The position numbers were made by a program, and so were the translations under genes. A DNA stretch of 64,000 nt from an uncultured Lachnospiraceae bacterium (GTDB taxonomy: Bacteria; Bacillota; Clostridia; Lachnospirales; Lachnospiraceae), in the NCBI GenBank assembly GCA_910583835.1, contig CAJTYM010000018.1, positions 1 through 64,000 on the forward strand, written 5' to 3'. Shown in pieces: positions 36,139 to 44,981 of the stretch (position 1 is the first letter of the stretch; each line of letters opens with the position of its first letter). The notes beneath the pieces are model-generated. The model was given only the letters and a program-made list of their open reading frames with translations. It had not been told where the DNA came from and did not search any database.

Positions 36139-37554
36139 ATGAAAATCAGCAGAATTATGATAGCTGCCCCCAAAAGCGGCAGCGGAAAGACAACACTTAC
36201 CTGCGCGCTTTTACAGGCGTTAAAAAATCAGGGGGAAAACGTAATTTCCTATAAATGCGGGCCTGACTATATCGATTCGTTATTTCACAAAAAAGCAATC
36301 GGCGTTCCGGCAAGGAATCTGGATACTTTTTTTACCGATGAAAAAGAAACCAGGAAACTTTTTGCCCAAAGCGTACCGGAAGGAGGGCTTGCCGTTATAG
36401 AAGGGGTTATGGGACTTTTTGACGGACTGGGAGGAATTCAGGAAAGGGGCTCTTCCTACCATCTGGCAAAAGTAACCGGAACACCCATTGTGCTTGTAGC
36501 CGATGTTAAGGGAATGGGACGTTCCATGATTGCCATGCTGGCAGGATTCCTTACCTACGATACGGAAAAATTAATCCGCGGCGTAATCCTGAACCGGATT
36601 TCCCAGAACTATTTTAAGCGCATGAAACCGCTGATAGAAGACGAATTGAACCTGGCTGTCCTGGGGTATCTCCCCGAACAGCCAGCGTTCCATATGGAAA
36701 GCAGGCATTTGGGGCTGATTCTGCCTGATGAACTCGTGCATATCAAGGAAAAACTGCAGCTAGTTGCAAAATCATTCTCTGCGACTGTTTCTGTGGAAGA
36801 CATCAGGGGAATTGCTGCGGCAGCAGAAGAACTGGACATAGAAACGGAGCCTTGCCCCTGCAGGAACAGCGCCCCGAGAAGAAACAGCCCTTCCATAAGA
36901 AAAGCAGAAACCTCAAGGAAGCCCGCAATTGCCGTTGCCAGGGATGAGGCGTTCTGCTTTTATTATATGGAAAATCTTCAAATGCTGCAGGAATATGGGG
37001 CAGAACTTATATATTTTTCCCCTTTGCACGATGAGCAGCTGCCCCAAGACTGCCATGGTCTCCTGCTTGGAGGCGGGTATCCGGAACTTTATGCTGCCAG
37101 GCTCTGTGAAAACAAAGGGATGCTTGCGGCAATTCGTCAGGTGGTAAACCGTGGACTGCCAATCGTGGCGGAATGCGGCGGCTTTCTGTATCTGCACACT
37201 ACCATGTGTGACAAAGAGGGCAACGAGCATACTATGGCAGGAATTGTTCCCGGCGCTTGTTTTTATACAGGCAGATCCGTCCGCTTCGGATATCTGGAAA
37301 TTCAAGGAAAGCAAGGTCATTTCCTGGCAAAAGGCAGCAGAATCAGGGGACATGAGTTCCATTATTATGACAGCACTGCCAATGGGGAAGCTGCATTGGC
37401 AATAAAACCGGTGACAGGGGAGACATATCCGTGTATTATGGAAGGGGAAACGTATTGGCTTGGTTTTCCCCATCTATATTATCCGTCCAATCCGGCGTTT
37501 GCCGAAGCATTTGTGGCAAAAGCGATAAAATACCAAGACAGGAGCAGCATATGA
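36139..37554 (+). CDS. cbiA: Cobyrinate a,c-diamide synthase (CbiA)
   Basis: A 471-aa glutamine-dependent amidotransferase acting on side chains a and c. The N-terminal ATPase region has AAPKSGSGKTTLTCALL and CGPDYID, with EGVMGLFDGLGG further on. The glutaminase Cys is in VAECGGFLYL and the late His in GHEFHYYDS. GGAGGACTGAG fixes the ATG at 36139, one base after the preceding stop. The stop overlaps the next start (ATGA). Confidence 0.95.
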   Translation: MKISRIMIAAPKSGSGKTTLTCALLQALKNQGENVISYKCGPDYIDSLFHKKAIGVPARNLDTFFTDEKETRKLFAQSVPEGGLAVIEGVMGLFDGLGGIQERGSSYHLAKVTGTPIVLVADVKGMGRSMIAMLAGFLTYDTEKLIRGVILNRISQNYFKRMKPLIEDELNLAVLGYLPEQPAFHMESRHLGLILPDELVHIKEKLQLVAKSFSATVSVEDIRGIAAAAEELDIETEPCPCRNSAPRRNSPSIRKAETSRKPAIAVARDEAFCFYYMENLQMLQEYGAELIYFSPLHDEQLPQDCHGLLLGGGYPELYAARLCENKGMLAAIRQVVNRGLPIVAECGGFLYLHTTMCDKEGNEHTMAGIVPGACFYTGRSVRFGYLEIQGKQGHFLAKGSRIRGHEFHYYDSTANGEAALAIKPVTGETYPCIMEGETYWLGFPHLYYPSNPAFAEAFVAKAIKYQDRSSI

Positions 37555-37793
37555 GAAATTCACACCGTTTTTTTGAGAATAAGGAGTGCCGGTATTTTCC
37601 GTGCCATAAGGGGCTGCAGGATTTTAACTGCCTGTTCTGCTATTGCCCAATGTACCAGAAGAAGGACTGTTCTGGAAACCCAAGATATTTCGAAAGGGAC
37701 GGCGAACAGATTAAAGACTGTTCCGGCTGCGTATTTCCGCATCAGCCGCAGAATTATGATAAGATAATTCAGCTTTTAAAGAGAGATTCTTGA
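37551..37793 (+). CDS. Cys-rich small metal-binding protein at the operon end
   Basis: An 80-aa protein with eight Cys, including CRYFPCHKG, NCLFCYCPMY and DCSGCVFPH. It matches my memory of the cysteine-rich small domain (PF04071), a presumed metal-binding family seen near cobalamin genes. Its function is not known; a cobalt-handling role is inference. GGAGC lies upstream and the start overlaps the cbiA stop, so it is part of the operon. Confidence 0.8.
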   Translation: MRNSHRFFENKECRYFPCHKGLQDFNCLFCYCPMYQKKDCSGNPRYFERDGEQIKDCSGCVFPHQPQNYDKIIQLLKRDS

Positions 37794-37794
37794 T

Positions 37795-37912
37795 GTCGGC
37801 TAACTTATAGCCGGAGTTTTTTGACGAATCGTGGTCAGTCAATTTACAGCCGGAGTTTTTTGACGAATCGCGGTCAGCCAATTTATAGCCGGAGCGGCTT
37901 TGGCGAATCATG
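37795..37912 (+). repeat. 39-nt tandem repeat, three copies
   Basis: Units at 37795-37833, 37834-37872 and 37873-37912. Each reads roughly GTCaGcCAAtTTAtAGCCGG, then AGTTTTTTGACGAATCG. The first two are about 90 percent alike; the third diverges in the second half. It begins right after the last cob gene and ends just before the next promoter. No gene is supported here. Confidence 0.8.
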
Positions 37913-37926
37913 TCAGGAATTGTAAC

Positions 37927-37955
37927 TTTACCGCGCAATGAAAGTATGGTATTCT
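37927..37955 (+). promoter_or_regulatory. Candidate extended -10 promoter of the TSCPD gene
   Basis: TTTACC at 37927-37932 and TATTCT at 37950-37955 are 17 nt apart. TGG directly before the -10 fits an extended -10 element. It starts 48 nt before the ATG. Confidence 0.4.
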
Positions 37956-38002
37956 GGTATTGTCGGTTTAATAATCTATTTTTTAGGAAAGGTAGGGAGA
38001 TT

Positions 38003-38257
38003 ATGGAATATACTTATAAGACAAAGGGTACTTGTTCCAGTCAGATTAAATTAAATATCGAAGGGAATATTGTGACGAATGTTTCTTTTACCGGGGGCTG
38101 CAACGGCAACCTGAAAGCGATACCGCGCCTTGTGGACGGATGGACCGTAGAGCAGATTGAAGAGAAGCTGTCCGGGCTTCAATGCGGGGTCAAACAGACT
38201 TCCTGCGGCGACCAGCTGGCGAAAGCCTGCCGGGCTGCATATGAAGCTCAGAAATAA
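38003..38257 (+). CDS. Small TSCPD-domain protein
   Basis: An 84-aa single-domain protein of the TSCPD family, named for the motif seen here as QTSCGDQLAKA; the N-terminal half has YKTKGTCSSQI and TGGCNGNLKA. The domain also occurs at the C-terminus of some ribonucleotide reductases and in stand-alone clostridial proteins. The four Cys suggest metal or Fe-S binding; the role is unknown. AAAGGTAGGGAG precedes the ATG. It stands alone between the cob and rnf operons. Confidence 0.82.
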   Translation: MEYTYKTKGTCSSQIKLNIEGNIVTNVSFTGGCNGNLKAIPRLVDGWTVEQIEEKLSGLQCGVKQTSCGDQLAKACRAAYEAQK

Positions 38258-38351
38258 TGTGGAAAATGCTGGGTTGCATTGGCTAAATTGGTTACAATTG
38301 ATGAATTTTTGTCGAAAAAATAAAAAAATATGTAGAATTAGAGAGAAAATA

Positions 38352-38360
38352 TGGTATACT
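38352..38360 (+). promoter_or_regulatory. Extended -10 promoter of the rnf operon
   Basis: TGGTATACT gives an extended -10 element, 38 nt before rnfC. The -35 region is poor. This is the best promoter candidate in the AT-rich 141-nt gap. Confidence 0.45.
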
Positions 38361-38398
38361 TTACTATATAAAATTTAAAAGAAAGTGGGGCACGAGAA

Positions 38399-39721
38399 AT
38401 GGGTTTCATGACATTTAAGGGCGGCGTTCATCCGCACGACGGAAAAGAATTCTCCAAAGACAAGCCGATACGTGATATTTTACCCAAGAGTGAACTGGTA
38501 TTTCCTGTCTCCCAGCATATCGGGGCGCCGGCAAGTCCGGTTGTCGCTGTAGGCGATACCGTGCTGAGAGGGCAGAAAATTGCAGAGGCGGGCGGTTTCG
38601 TATCTTCGCCGATTTATTCTTCCGTATCCGGTACAGTGAAAGCAATACAGCCGCGCAGGGGCGCAGTTGGCGATATGGTGAATTCCATTATTATCGAGAA
38701 TGATGGAGAGATGAAGGAAGTGGAATATTCACCGGTCAGCGATGTGAAGTCTCTTTCCAGGGAAGACATCATCAACAAGGTGAAAGAGGCGGGCGTTGTA
38801 GGTATGGGAGGCGCTGGTTTCCCAACACATGTGAAGTTATCGCCGAAAGAACCGGAGAAGATAGAGTACATAATTGCCAACTGTGCAGAATGCGAGCCGT
38901 ATCTTACGGCAGACTACCGGCGTATGCTGGAGAATCCAACGGAGCTGATAGAAGGTATGCGGATTGTCCTGCAATTGTTTGACAATGCCAAGGGTTTGTT
39001 CGGCATTGAGGACAATAAGCCGGACTGCATTCAGAAAATGCAGGAGCTTACCAAAGATGAACCCCGCATGGAGGTCTGTCCGCTGAAGACAAAATATCCG
39101 CAAGGCGGTGAGCGGCAGCTGATATATGCAACCACCAAAAGGGAAATTAATTCTACCATGCTTCCGGCAGATGCGGGCTGCATTGTGGATAACGTAGAGA
39201 CCTTGATTTCTGTTTATAATGCTGTAAAGCTGGGCAAGCCGGTTATGAACCGTATCTTTACTGTCACAGGCGATGCGGTTGCAGAACCTGGGAACTTTAA
39301 TATCTGCCTGGGCATGAGTTATGCAGAGGTGCTCGAAGAGGCGGGCGGCTTCAAGGTTCAGCCGGAGAAAGTTATTTCCGGTGGTCCGATGATGGGATTT
39401 TCCATGTTCGGTCTGGATATTCCGACCACGAAGACATCGTCCTCCCTGCTATGCCTTGCCAAAGATGACGTTGCAGCAAGTGAGACGACTGCATGTATCA
39501 ACTGCGGACGCTGCGTATCTGCCTGCCCGGAACAGATTATCCCTACCAGGCTGGCGAAGATGGCGAACCATGGAGACATGGAAGGATTCGAGAAGTGGAA
39601 CGGCATGGAGTGTATTGAGTGCGGAAGCTGCAGTTACATCTGTCCGGCCAAAATACCTCTGGCACAGTCAATCAGAACGATGAAAAAGCAGATTCTTGCA
39701 GAGAGAAGGAAGAAGAAATAA
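38399..39721 (+). CDS. rnfC: Rnf complex subunit C
   Basis: A 440-aa peripheral subunit of the ion-pumping ferredoxin:NAD+ oxidoreductase; it carries the FMN/NADH-binding SLBB-type fold and Fe-S clusters. VVGMGGAGFPTHVKL is the NADH/FMN region. Two 4Fe-4S motifs lie near the C-terminus: CINCGRCVSACPE and CIECGSCSYICPA. It is the first gene of the rnf operon; GTGGGG lies upstream of the ATG. Confidence 0.96.
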   Translation: MGFMTFKGGVHPHDGKEFSKDKPIRDILPKSELVFPVSQHIGAPASPVVAVGDTVLRGQKIAEAGGFVSSPIYSSVSGTVKAIQPRRGAVGDMVNSIIIENDGEMKEVEYSPVSDVKSLSREDIINKVKEAGVVGMGGAGFPTHVKLSPKEPEKIEYIIANCAECEPYLTADYRRMLENPTELIEGMRIVLQLFDNAKGLFGIEDNKPDCIQKMQELTKDEPRMEVCPLKTKYPQGGERQLIYATTKREINSTMLPADAGCIVDNVETLISVYNAVKLGKPVMNRIFTVTGDAVAEPGNFNICLGMSYAEVLEEAGGFKVQPEKVISGGPMMGFSMFGLDIPTTKTSSSLLCLAKDDVAASETTACINCGRCVSACPEQIIPTRLAKMANHGDMEGFEKWNGMECIECGSCSYICPAKIPLAQSIRTMKKQILAERRKKK

Positions 39722-39738
39722 ACCGAAAGCAATTTAAA

Positions 39739-39787
39739 TACCCCATAGCGGGCAGGAGTAATCTGCACTATTGTCCGCGGGAATAAA
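39739..39787 (+). repeat. Dispersed intergenic repeat, copy C
   Basis: ATTGTCCGCGGGAATAAA at 39770-39787 matches the core of copies A and B, and CCCCATAGC at 39741-39749 matches the CCCCATAGC in the hairpin of copy A. It fills the rnfC-rnfD gap. Confidence 0.5.
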
Positions 39788-39808
39788 GAGAGAAAGAGGT
39801 GTCTTATT

Positions 39809-40747
39809 GTGAGTGATTTATATAATGTATCATCATCATCGCACGTCCGTGACAAAGATACATCCGCCAGAATCATGCTTTATGTAATCATCGCGTTACT
39901 GCCGGCGACTGTTTTTGGCGTTATCAATTTCGGAGTACGCGCGCTGGTGCTGATTTTAGTCTGTGTGGCAGTCTGTGTGGCTTCGGAATGGGTTTTTGAG
40001 AAGCTGGTACATAAAAAGAGCACCATCAACGATTTCAGTGCAGTGGTGACCGGTCTTTTGCTGGCATTGAATCTGCCGCACACTTTGCCAATCTGGCAGG
40101 CAGTGTTAGGCAGCGTATTTGCGATTGTCATCGTTAAAATGCTGTTTGGCGGCCTCGGGCAGAACTTCATGAATCCGGCGTTGGGCGCAAGATGTTTCCT
40201 GCTGGTGTCATTTGCCGGTACAATGACCAGTTATACTTATGACGGCGTGACAGGGGCAACGCCCTTAGCGCTTTTAAAGAACGGCGAGAGCGTAGATACC
40301 ATGAAGATGTTTCTGGGAACGACCGCCGGGACTATCGGCGAGACCAGCGTGATTGCTATTTTGATTGGCGCAATCATCCTGATTCTGCTCGGCGTGATTG
40401 ATTTGAGGATTCCGGCAAGCTATATTATTTCCTTCGCAGTGTTCATCCTGTTATTTGGCGGGCATGGACTTGACGGAAATTATCTGACTGCACAGCTTTG
40501 CGGCGGCGGCCTGATGCTGGGAGCATTTTTTATGGCGACAGACTATGTGACTTCGCCGATTACCCCCATGGGCAAGATTGTATTTGGCATTCTTCTTGGA
40601 ATCCTTACGGGATTATTCCGTCTCTTTGGCGCTAACGCAGAGGGTGTTTCCTTTGCCATCATTTTAGGCAACCTTTTAGTGCCGATTATTGAGAAGTTTA
40701 CGATTCCAAGGGCATTTGGACAGAAAAAGGAGGTCAGGCATGAATAA
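39809..40747 (+). CDS. rnfD: Rnf complex subunit D
   Basis: A 312-aa membrane subunit with about nine helices. RnfD binds FMN covalently on a Thr; the candidate lies in DGVTGATPLALL. AAAGAGGTG precedes the GTG start at 39809. It forms part of the ion-translocating core with RnfA, E and G, and overlaps rnfG by 8 nt. Confidence 0.95.
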   Translation: MSDLYNVSSSSHVRDKDTSARIMLYVIIALLPATVFGVINFGVRALVLILVCVAVCVASEWVFEKLVHKKSTINDFSAVVTGLLLALNLPHTLPIWQAVLGSVFAIVIVKMLFGGLGQNFMNPALGARCFLLVSFAGTMTSYTYDGVTGATPLALLKNGESVDTMKMFLGTTAGTIGETSVIAILIGAIILILLGVIDLRIPASYIISFAVFILLFGGHGLDGNYLTAQLCGGGLMLGAFFMATDYVTSPITPMGKIVFGILLGILTGLFRLFGANAEGVSFAIILGNLLVPIIEKFTIPRAFGQKKEVRHE

Positions 40748-41351
40748 GAAGATTGTACATGACGCGTTGATTTTAACCGCCTTTACCCTGGTACTGGGAT
40801 TTTTGCTTGGCGCTGTCTATGAGATTACCAAAGAGCCCATAGCGGCGGCAGAGAAAGCAGCCTTGGATGAAGCGTACAAGGTTGTGTTTGCGGATGCAGA
40901 TTCTTTCGAGGAGGATACGGAGTTTGATGCAGCAGCGGCAGCAGAAATCATTGCCGCAAGCGAGTTCCCCAATGATGAGATTACGGCAGTGAATAAAGCA
41001 GTCGATGCCTCCGGCAATGTGCTGGGCTATGTCATCAATGTCACTTCCCATGAGGGAAGCCAGGCAGACATTTCATTTTCAGTGGGCATTACGAACGAGG
41101 GCGTTTTGAATGGGTATTCCATCACAGCCATCAGCGAGACGCCAGGCCTTGGCGTACTGGTGCAGGAAGAGCCGTTTTATTCCCAGTTTGAAGGAAAGTC
41201 GGAGGAAACATATACGGTGGTAAAATCCGCCCCATCGGCAGAAAATGAGATTCAGGCAGTCACGGGAGCAACCATTTCTTCCAGGGCAGTCACGAATGGC
41301 GTCAATGCATGTCTGGAATATTTCAGAAGTGCTTTGCAGGGAGGTAACTAA
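40740..41351 (+). CDS. rnfG: Rnf complex subunit G
   Basis: A 203-aa single-pass membrane protein with an external FMN domain. The covalent flavin site is VTGATISSRAV, with the conserved Thr. One membrane helix lies at about residues 10-28. AGGAGGTCAGGC fixes the ATG inside the end of rnfD. Confidence 0.94.
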   Translation: MNKKIVHDALILTAFTLVLGFLLGAVYEITKEPIAAAEKAALDEAYKVVFADADSFEEDTEFDAAAAAEIIAASEFPNDEITAVNKAVDASGNVLGYVINVTSHEGSQADISFSVGITNEGVLNGYSITAISETPGLGVLVQEEPFYSQFEGKSEETYTVVKSAPSAENEIQAVTGATISSRAVTNGVNACLEYFRSALQGGN

Positions 41352-41353
41352 GT

Positions 41354-42031
41354 ATGAATAAATATGTAGAACGTTTATATAACGGTATTATCAAAGAGAA
41401 CCCGACGTTTGTGCTGATGTTGGGTATGTGTCCCACCTTGGCGGTAACTTCTTCCGCCATCAACGGTATCGGTATGGGACTTTCCACAACCGTGGTGCTT
41501 GTAATGTCCAATCTGCTGATTTCCATGTTTCGTAAGGTGATTCCGAACGGTGTGCGTATGCCGGCATACATAGTTGTCGTGGCATCCCTCGTTACTATCG
41601 TACAGTTTGTCATGCAGGCGTATACGCCGGCGCTCTCCGCATCTTTGGGCGTGTATATTCCCTTGATTGTGGTGAACTGTATTATCCTGGGAAGGGCAGA
41701 GAGCTATGCTTCAAAGAATCCCATTATGCCGTCTATTTTTGATGGTATCGGCATGGGGCTTGGGTTTACGGTCGGCCTTACGCTTATCGGTCTGATCCGC
41801 CAGATTCTGGGGGCGAACCTTGGAATTACCGTATTTATCATGGCTCCTGGAGCATTTTTAGTCCTTGCATTTTTAGTTGCGGGCATGAACATTGTCAGAG
41901 ACAAAATGGAAAAGAAGGGCAAGCCGCTGGCAGCTCCTTCCGGATGCCTTACCGGGGACTGTGCAAGCTGTACGCAGTCTGCAATGTGCACCGGGAAATT
42001 ATCATCATCCGCGAAAAACTCGCAAGAATAG
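41354..42031 (+). CDS. rnfE: Rnf complex subunit E, with a Cys-rich tail
   Basis: A 225-aa membrane subunit with about six helices, a partner of RnfA. Typical regions are NPTFVLMLGMCPTLAVT and GRAESYASKNP, with the former holding a conserved membrane Cys. After the last helix there is a short tail with four Cys (GDCASCTQSAMC), which may bind a metal; its role is unknown. GGAGGT precedes the ATG. Confidence 0.94.
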   Translation: MNKYVERLYNGIIKENPTFVLMLGMCPTLAVTSSAINGIGMGLSTTVVLVMSNLLISMFRKVIPNGVRMPAYIVVVASLVTIVQFVMQAYTPALSASLGVYIPLIVVNCIILGRAESYASKNPIMPSIFDGIGMGLGFTVGLTLIGLIRQILGANLGITVFIMAPGAFLVLAFLVAGMNIVRDKMEKKGKPLAAPSGCLTGDCASCTQSAMCTGKLSSSAKNSQE

Positions 42032-42043
42032 GAGGCAGAATAG

Positions 42044-42619
42044 ATGAAAGAATTATTGATGATTGCAATCGGCTCTGCCATTGTAAATAATGTAGTGTTA
42101 AGCCAGTTCCTTGGAATCTGCCCCTTTCTGGGAGTTTCCAAGAAGACGAATACCGCGGCCGGCATGGGAGGCGCCGTTATCTTCGTCATTACGCTGGCAT
42201 CCTTTGTTACCGGTTTGATTTACCAATTTATCCTCACGCCGTTCCATGTGGAGTATCTGCAGACCATCGTGTTCATCCTGGTGATTGCATCCCTGGTGCA
42301 GTTTGTGGAAATGTTCTTAAAGAAGAATATGCCCCCACTGTATGAATCTTTGGGCGTATACCTTCCGCTGATTACCACCAACTGTGCAGTATTGGGCGTG
42401 GCGCTGACTAATGTAACTAAGGGCTATAATTTACTGCAAGGTGTGGTAAACGGTCTGGCTACCTCCGTGGGATTCTTCATTGCCATCGTGATAATGGCGG
42501 GCCTGCGTGAGAAAATTGAGTACAATGATATACCGAAACGTTTTCAGGGAACGGCAATCGTGCTGATTACGGCCAGCTTAATGTCAATCGCCTTCATGGG
42601 ATTCTCAGGGATGATTTGA
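42044..42619 (+). CDS. rnfA: Rnf complex subunit A
   Basis: A 191-aa membrane subunit homologous to RnfE. NNVVLSQFLGICPFLGVSKK and TTNCAVLGVAL carry the two Cys that bind the intramembrane Fe-S centre shared with RnfE. ATAGGAGGCAG precedes the ATG. Confidence 0.95.
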   Translation: MKELLMIAIGSAIVNNVVLSQFLGICPFLGVSKKTNTAAGMGGAVIFVITLASFVTGLIYQFILTPFHVEYLQTIVFILVIASLVQFVEMFLKKNMPPLYESLGVYLPLITTNCAVLGVALTNVTKGYNLLQGVVNGLATSVGFFIAIVIMAGLREKIEYNDIPKRFQGTAIVLITASLMSIAFMGFSGMI

Positions 42620-42645
42620 CCTAAAGAAGGAAAAAGGAGGAAAAC

Positions 42646-43440
42646 ATGAATATAGGAGCAATTATCATTGCCGCCCTGGTAGTGGGCGGAAGCGGTATTC
42701 TGCTTGGCTTGTTCCTGGGAATTTTCGGGGAAAAGTTTAAAGTAGAGGTAGATGAGAGGGAAGAAGCCATCATGGGCGTCCTTCCCGGCAACAACTGTGG
42801 CGGCTGCGGATATGCCGGATGTTCCGGTCTGGCGGCAGCTATTGTAAAGGGCGAAGCGCCGGTGAACCAATGTCCCGTAGGCGGGGCTCCCATAGCTGCA
42901 CAGATAGGTGAGATTATGGGGGTGGCAGCCGAGGAGGGCGCAAGGAAAGTGGCATTTGTCAAATGTGCCGGTGACTGTGAAAAATCAAAACAGGACTATA
43001 AATATACCGGTGTGGAAGATTGCGCAGCGATGGCATTCATCCCCAATGGCGGACCAAAGGGCTGTAATTATGGCTGTCTGGGCTATGGCAGCTGTGTGAA
43101 GGCATGTCCCTTTGATGCGGTACATATTATCAATGGCATTGCTGTGGTGGATAAAGAAGCCTGCAAAGCCTGCGGCAAATGTGTGGCGGCCTGCCCGAAG
43201 AACCTGATAGAACTGATTCCTTACGATGCCAAGAACAAGGTACAGTGCAGTTCCAAGGACAAGGGCAAGGACGTAATGGCAGCTTGTTCCGTAGGCTGCA
43301 TTGGCTGTCATCTCTGCGAGAAGAACTGCCCGGAGGGTGCAGTTACGGTTACAGATAATATCGCGCACATTGATTATGAGAAATGCACCGGCTGCGGCAC
43401 TTGTGCAGAGAAATGTCCTAAGAAAATTATTAGTATCTGA
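42646..43440 (+). CDS. rnfB: Rnf complex subunit B (ferredoxin-accepting)
   Basis: A 264-aa Fe-S protein, the likely entry point for ferredoxin electrons. An N-terminal membrane helix is followed by the four-Cys cluster motif NNCGGCGYAGCSG and then by four ferredoxin-type motifs (CLGYGSCVKACP, CKACGKCVAACP, CIGCHLCEKNCP, CTGCGTCAEKCP). AAAAAGGAGG precedes the ATG. It is the last gene of the operon before a terminator. Confidence 0.96.
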   Translation: MNIGAIIIAALVVGGSGILLGLFLGIFGEKFKVEVDEREEAIMGVLPGNNCGGCGYAGCSGLAAAIVKGEAPVNQCPVGGAPIAAQIGEIMGVAAEEGARKVAFVKCAGDCEKSKQDYKYTGVEDCAAMAFIPNGGPKGCNYGCLGYGSCVKACPFDAVHIINGIAVVDKEACKACGKCVAACPKNLIELIPYDAKNKVQCSSKDKGKDVMAACSVGCIGCHLCEKNCPEGAVTVTDNIAHIDYEKCTGCGTCAEKCPKKIISI

Positions 43441-43519
43441 CCTGGGGAAAGTCCTGAGGTCTGGTATTGGTCACGATAATGTAAATCGAAGAGTTAATAT
43501 GCAAGGCAGTTTATAATGA

Positions 43520-43562
43520 GAAAGCGGAAAATGCCGATAAAAGCACTTTTCGCTTTCTTTCT
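43520..43562 (+). terminator. Terminator of the rnf operon
   Basis: GAAAGCGGAAAATGC pairs with GCACTTTTCGCTTTC with small imperfections, followed by a T-rich stretch. It lies 80 nt after the rnfB stop. Confidence 0.75.
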
Positions 43563-43606
43563 GTGAGAAACCATCAGTATTCCCTCTGGGATAAAGGAGA
43601 TAGAAA

Positions 43607-44956
43607 ATGAGATACACCGGATATGAACAAATATGGATGTTTTTGATATATAGTTTTCTGGGCTGGTGCCTGGAAGTGATTTATGCAGCGGCGGGACGGA
43701 AGAAATTTGTAAACAGGGGATTCCTCAACGGAATCCTGTGTCCGGTTTACGGATTTTCCATGGTGTTCATGTTGGTGTTTATGGATTCCCTGAAGGGAAA
43801 CTGGTTCTATCTGTTTCTGGGCTGCACGATTGTCGGAACAGTGACGGAACTTATCACGGGCTTGGCGCTGGAGAAAATCTTTCATCTGCGCCTGTGGAAT
43901 TATTCAGAAAAAAAGTTTCAGGCAGGGGGGTATATCTGCGTCACGGCATCGCTTGTCTGGGGGCTGCTGGGGCTGCTCGTGGTTGATTTCATAAATCCGT
44001 TTTTCCTAATGGTAATCCGCAAGGTACCTGGGCTTCCTGGCATGGTTTTGCTGATTGTCTCGCTGGTAATCCTTGCAGCGGACACTGTGACCACCACAGC
44101 AGCTTTGCTGAAAATAAAAAACCAGAACCCGGCGTTTCAGGAGATTGCCGAGGGGTTCACCCAAGCATCAAAATCATTGGAAGGGTTTATAGTGAAATTA
44201 GTGCACCGCAGGGTAAACCGGGCATTTCCAAGCCTCAAAGAGCAGCAGGCAGAGGAAGCGGAACAGGAGCGCATCTGCCGGGAAACGGTGTTTGCCTATG
44301 GCTGCAGTTTCTGTAAGGTGTTCTGGATATTTATGCTGGGAGCATTTCTGGGGGATTTGACGGAGACGGTGTTCTGCCGTTTTTCCATGGGAAGGTGGAT
44401 GAGCCGAAGCAGTGTGGTCTATGGCACGTTCAGCCTGGTCTGGGGACTTGGCGTGGCAGGAATAACCATCCTTCTGTACCGTTACCGTAACCGGGAGGAC
44501 CGCTATATCTTTCTGGCGGGGACTTTGCTGGGCGGCGCGTACGAGTACATATGCAGCGTATTTACGGAACTGGCTTTTGGAACTGTGTTCTGGGATTACA
44601 GCAAGATTCCCTTTAACCTGGGCGGGCGAATCAACCTCTTGTTCTGTTTTTTCTGGGGGATTGCTGCCTGGGTGTGGATGAAACTGCTCTATCCCAAGGT
44701 TTCAGATTGGATTGAGAAAATACCCAAAAAACCAGGCAACTTTTTTACATGTATTACGCTTATTTTCATGATAATAAATGTGTCACTGTCCGGTCTTGCC
44801 TTAAACCGCTACAGTGAGCGCGCCTGTGGCATTGCCGCAAATAATGGGGTGGCGCTCTGGTTAGATGAAAGATTTCCAGACGAGCGGATGGAACAGATCT
44901 ATCCCAGTGCAAAGATACGGAGGCAGCAGAAAAAACCAAAACAGAATCAAAGGTAA
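43607..44956 (+). CDS. Duplicated CmpB-like (ABC-type IV) membrane protein
   Basis: A 449-aa polytopic membrane protein built from two copies of the family that databases call putative ABC transporter type IV, CmpB. Copy 1 (about residues 8-135) has FLGWCLEVIYAA, NRGFLNG and CPVYGF. Copy 2 (about 245-370) has FLGDLTETVFCR, VVYGTFSLVWG and GGAYEYICS. No ATPase gene is near, and the ABC link is only a family label. AAAGGAGATAG precedes the ATG. proB follows after 25 nt, so the two may share a transcript. Confidence 0.78.
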   Translation: MRYTGYEQIWMFLIYSFLGWCLEVIYAAAGRKKFVNRGFLNGILCPVYGFSMVFMLVFMDSLKGNWFYLFLGCTIVGTVTELITGLALEKIFHLRLWNYSEKKFQAGGYICVTASLVWGLLGLLVVDFINPFFLMVIRKVPGLPGMVLLIVSLVILAADTVTTTAALLKIKNQNPAFQEIAEGFTQASKSLEGFIVKLVHRRVNRAFPSLKEQQAEEAEQERICRETVFAYGCSFCKVFWIFMLGAFLGDLTETVFCRFSMGRWMSRSSVVYGTFSLVWGLGVAGITILLYRYRNREDRYIFLAGTLLGGAYEYICSVFTELAFGTVFWDYSKIPFNLGGRINLLFCFFWGIAAWVWMKLLYPKVSDWIEKIPKKPGNFFTCITLIFMIINVSLSGLALNRYSERACGIAANNGVALWLDERFPDERMEQIYPSAKIRRQQKKPKQNQR

Positions 44957-44981
44957 CAGACAGAAAGCAGGAGTATGATAT

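Noticed and set aside
37795..37912. CRISPR array
   Set aside because: The 39-nt units are directly joined with no spacers, and no cas genes are present.
37711..37938. 75-codon minus-strand frame with a 13-residue repeat
   Set aside because: The 39-nt tandem repeat is a multiple of three, which produces a repeating peptide in any open frame. It overlaps the Cys-rich gene and has no ribosome site.
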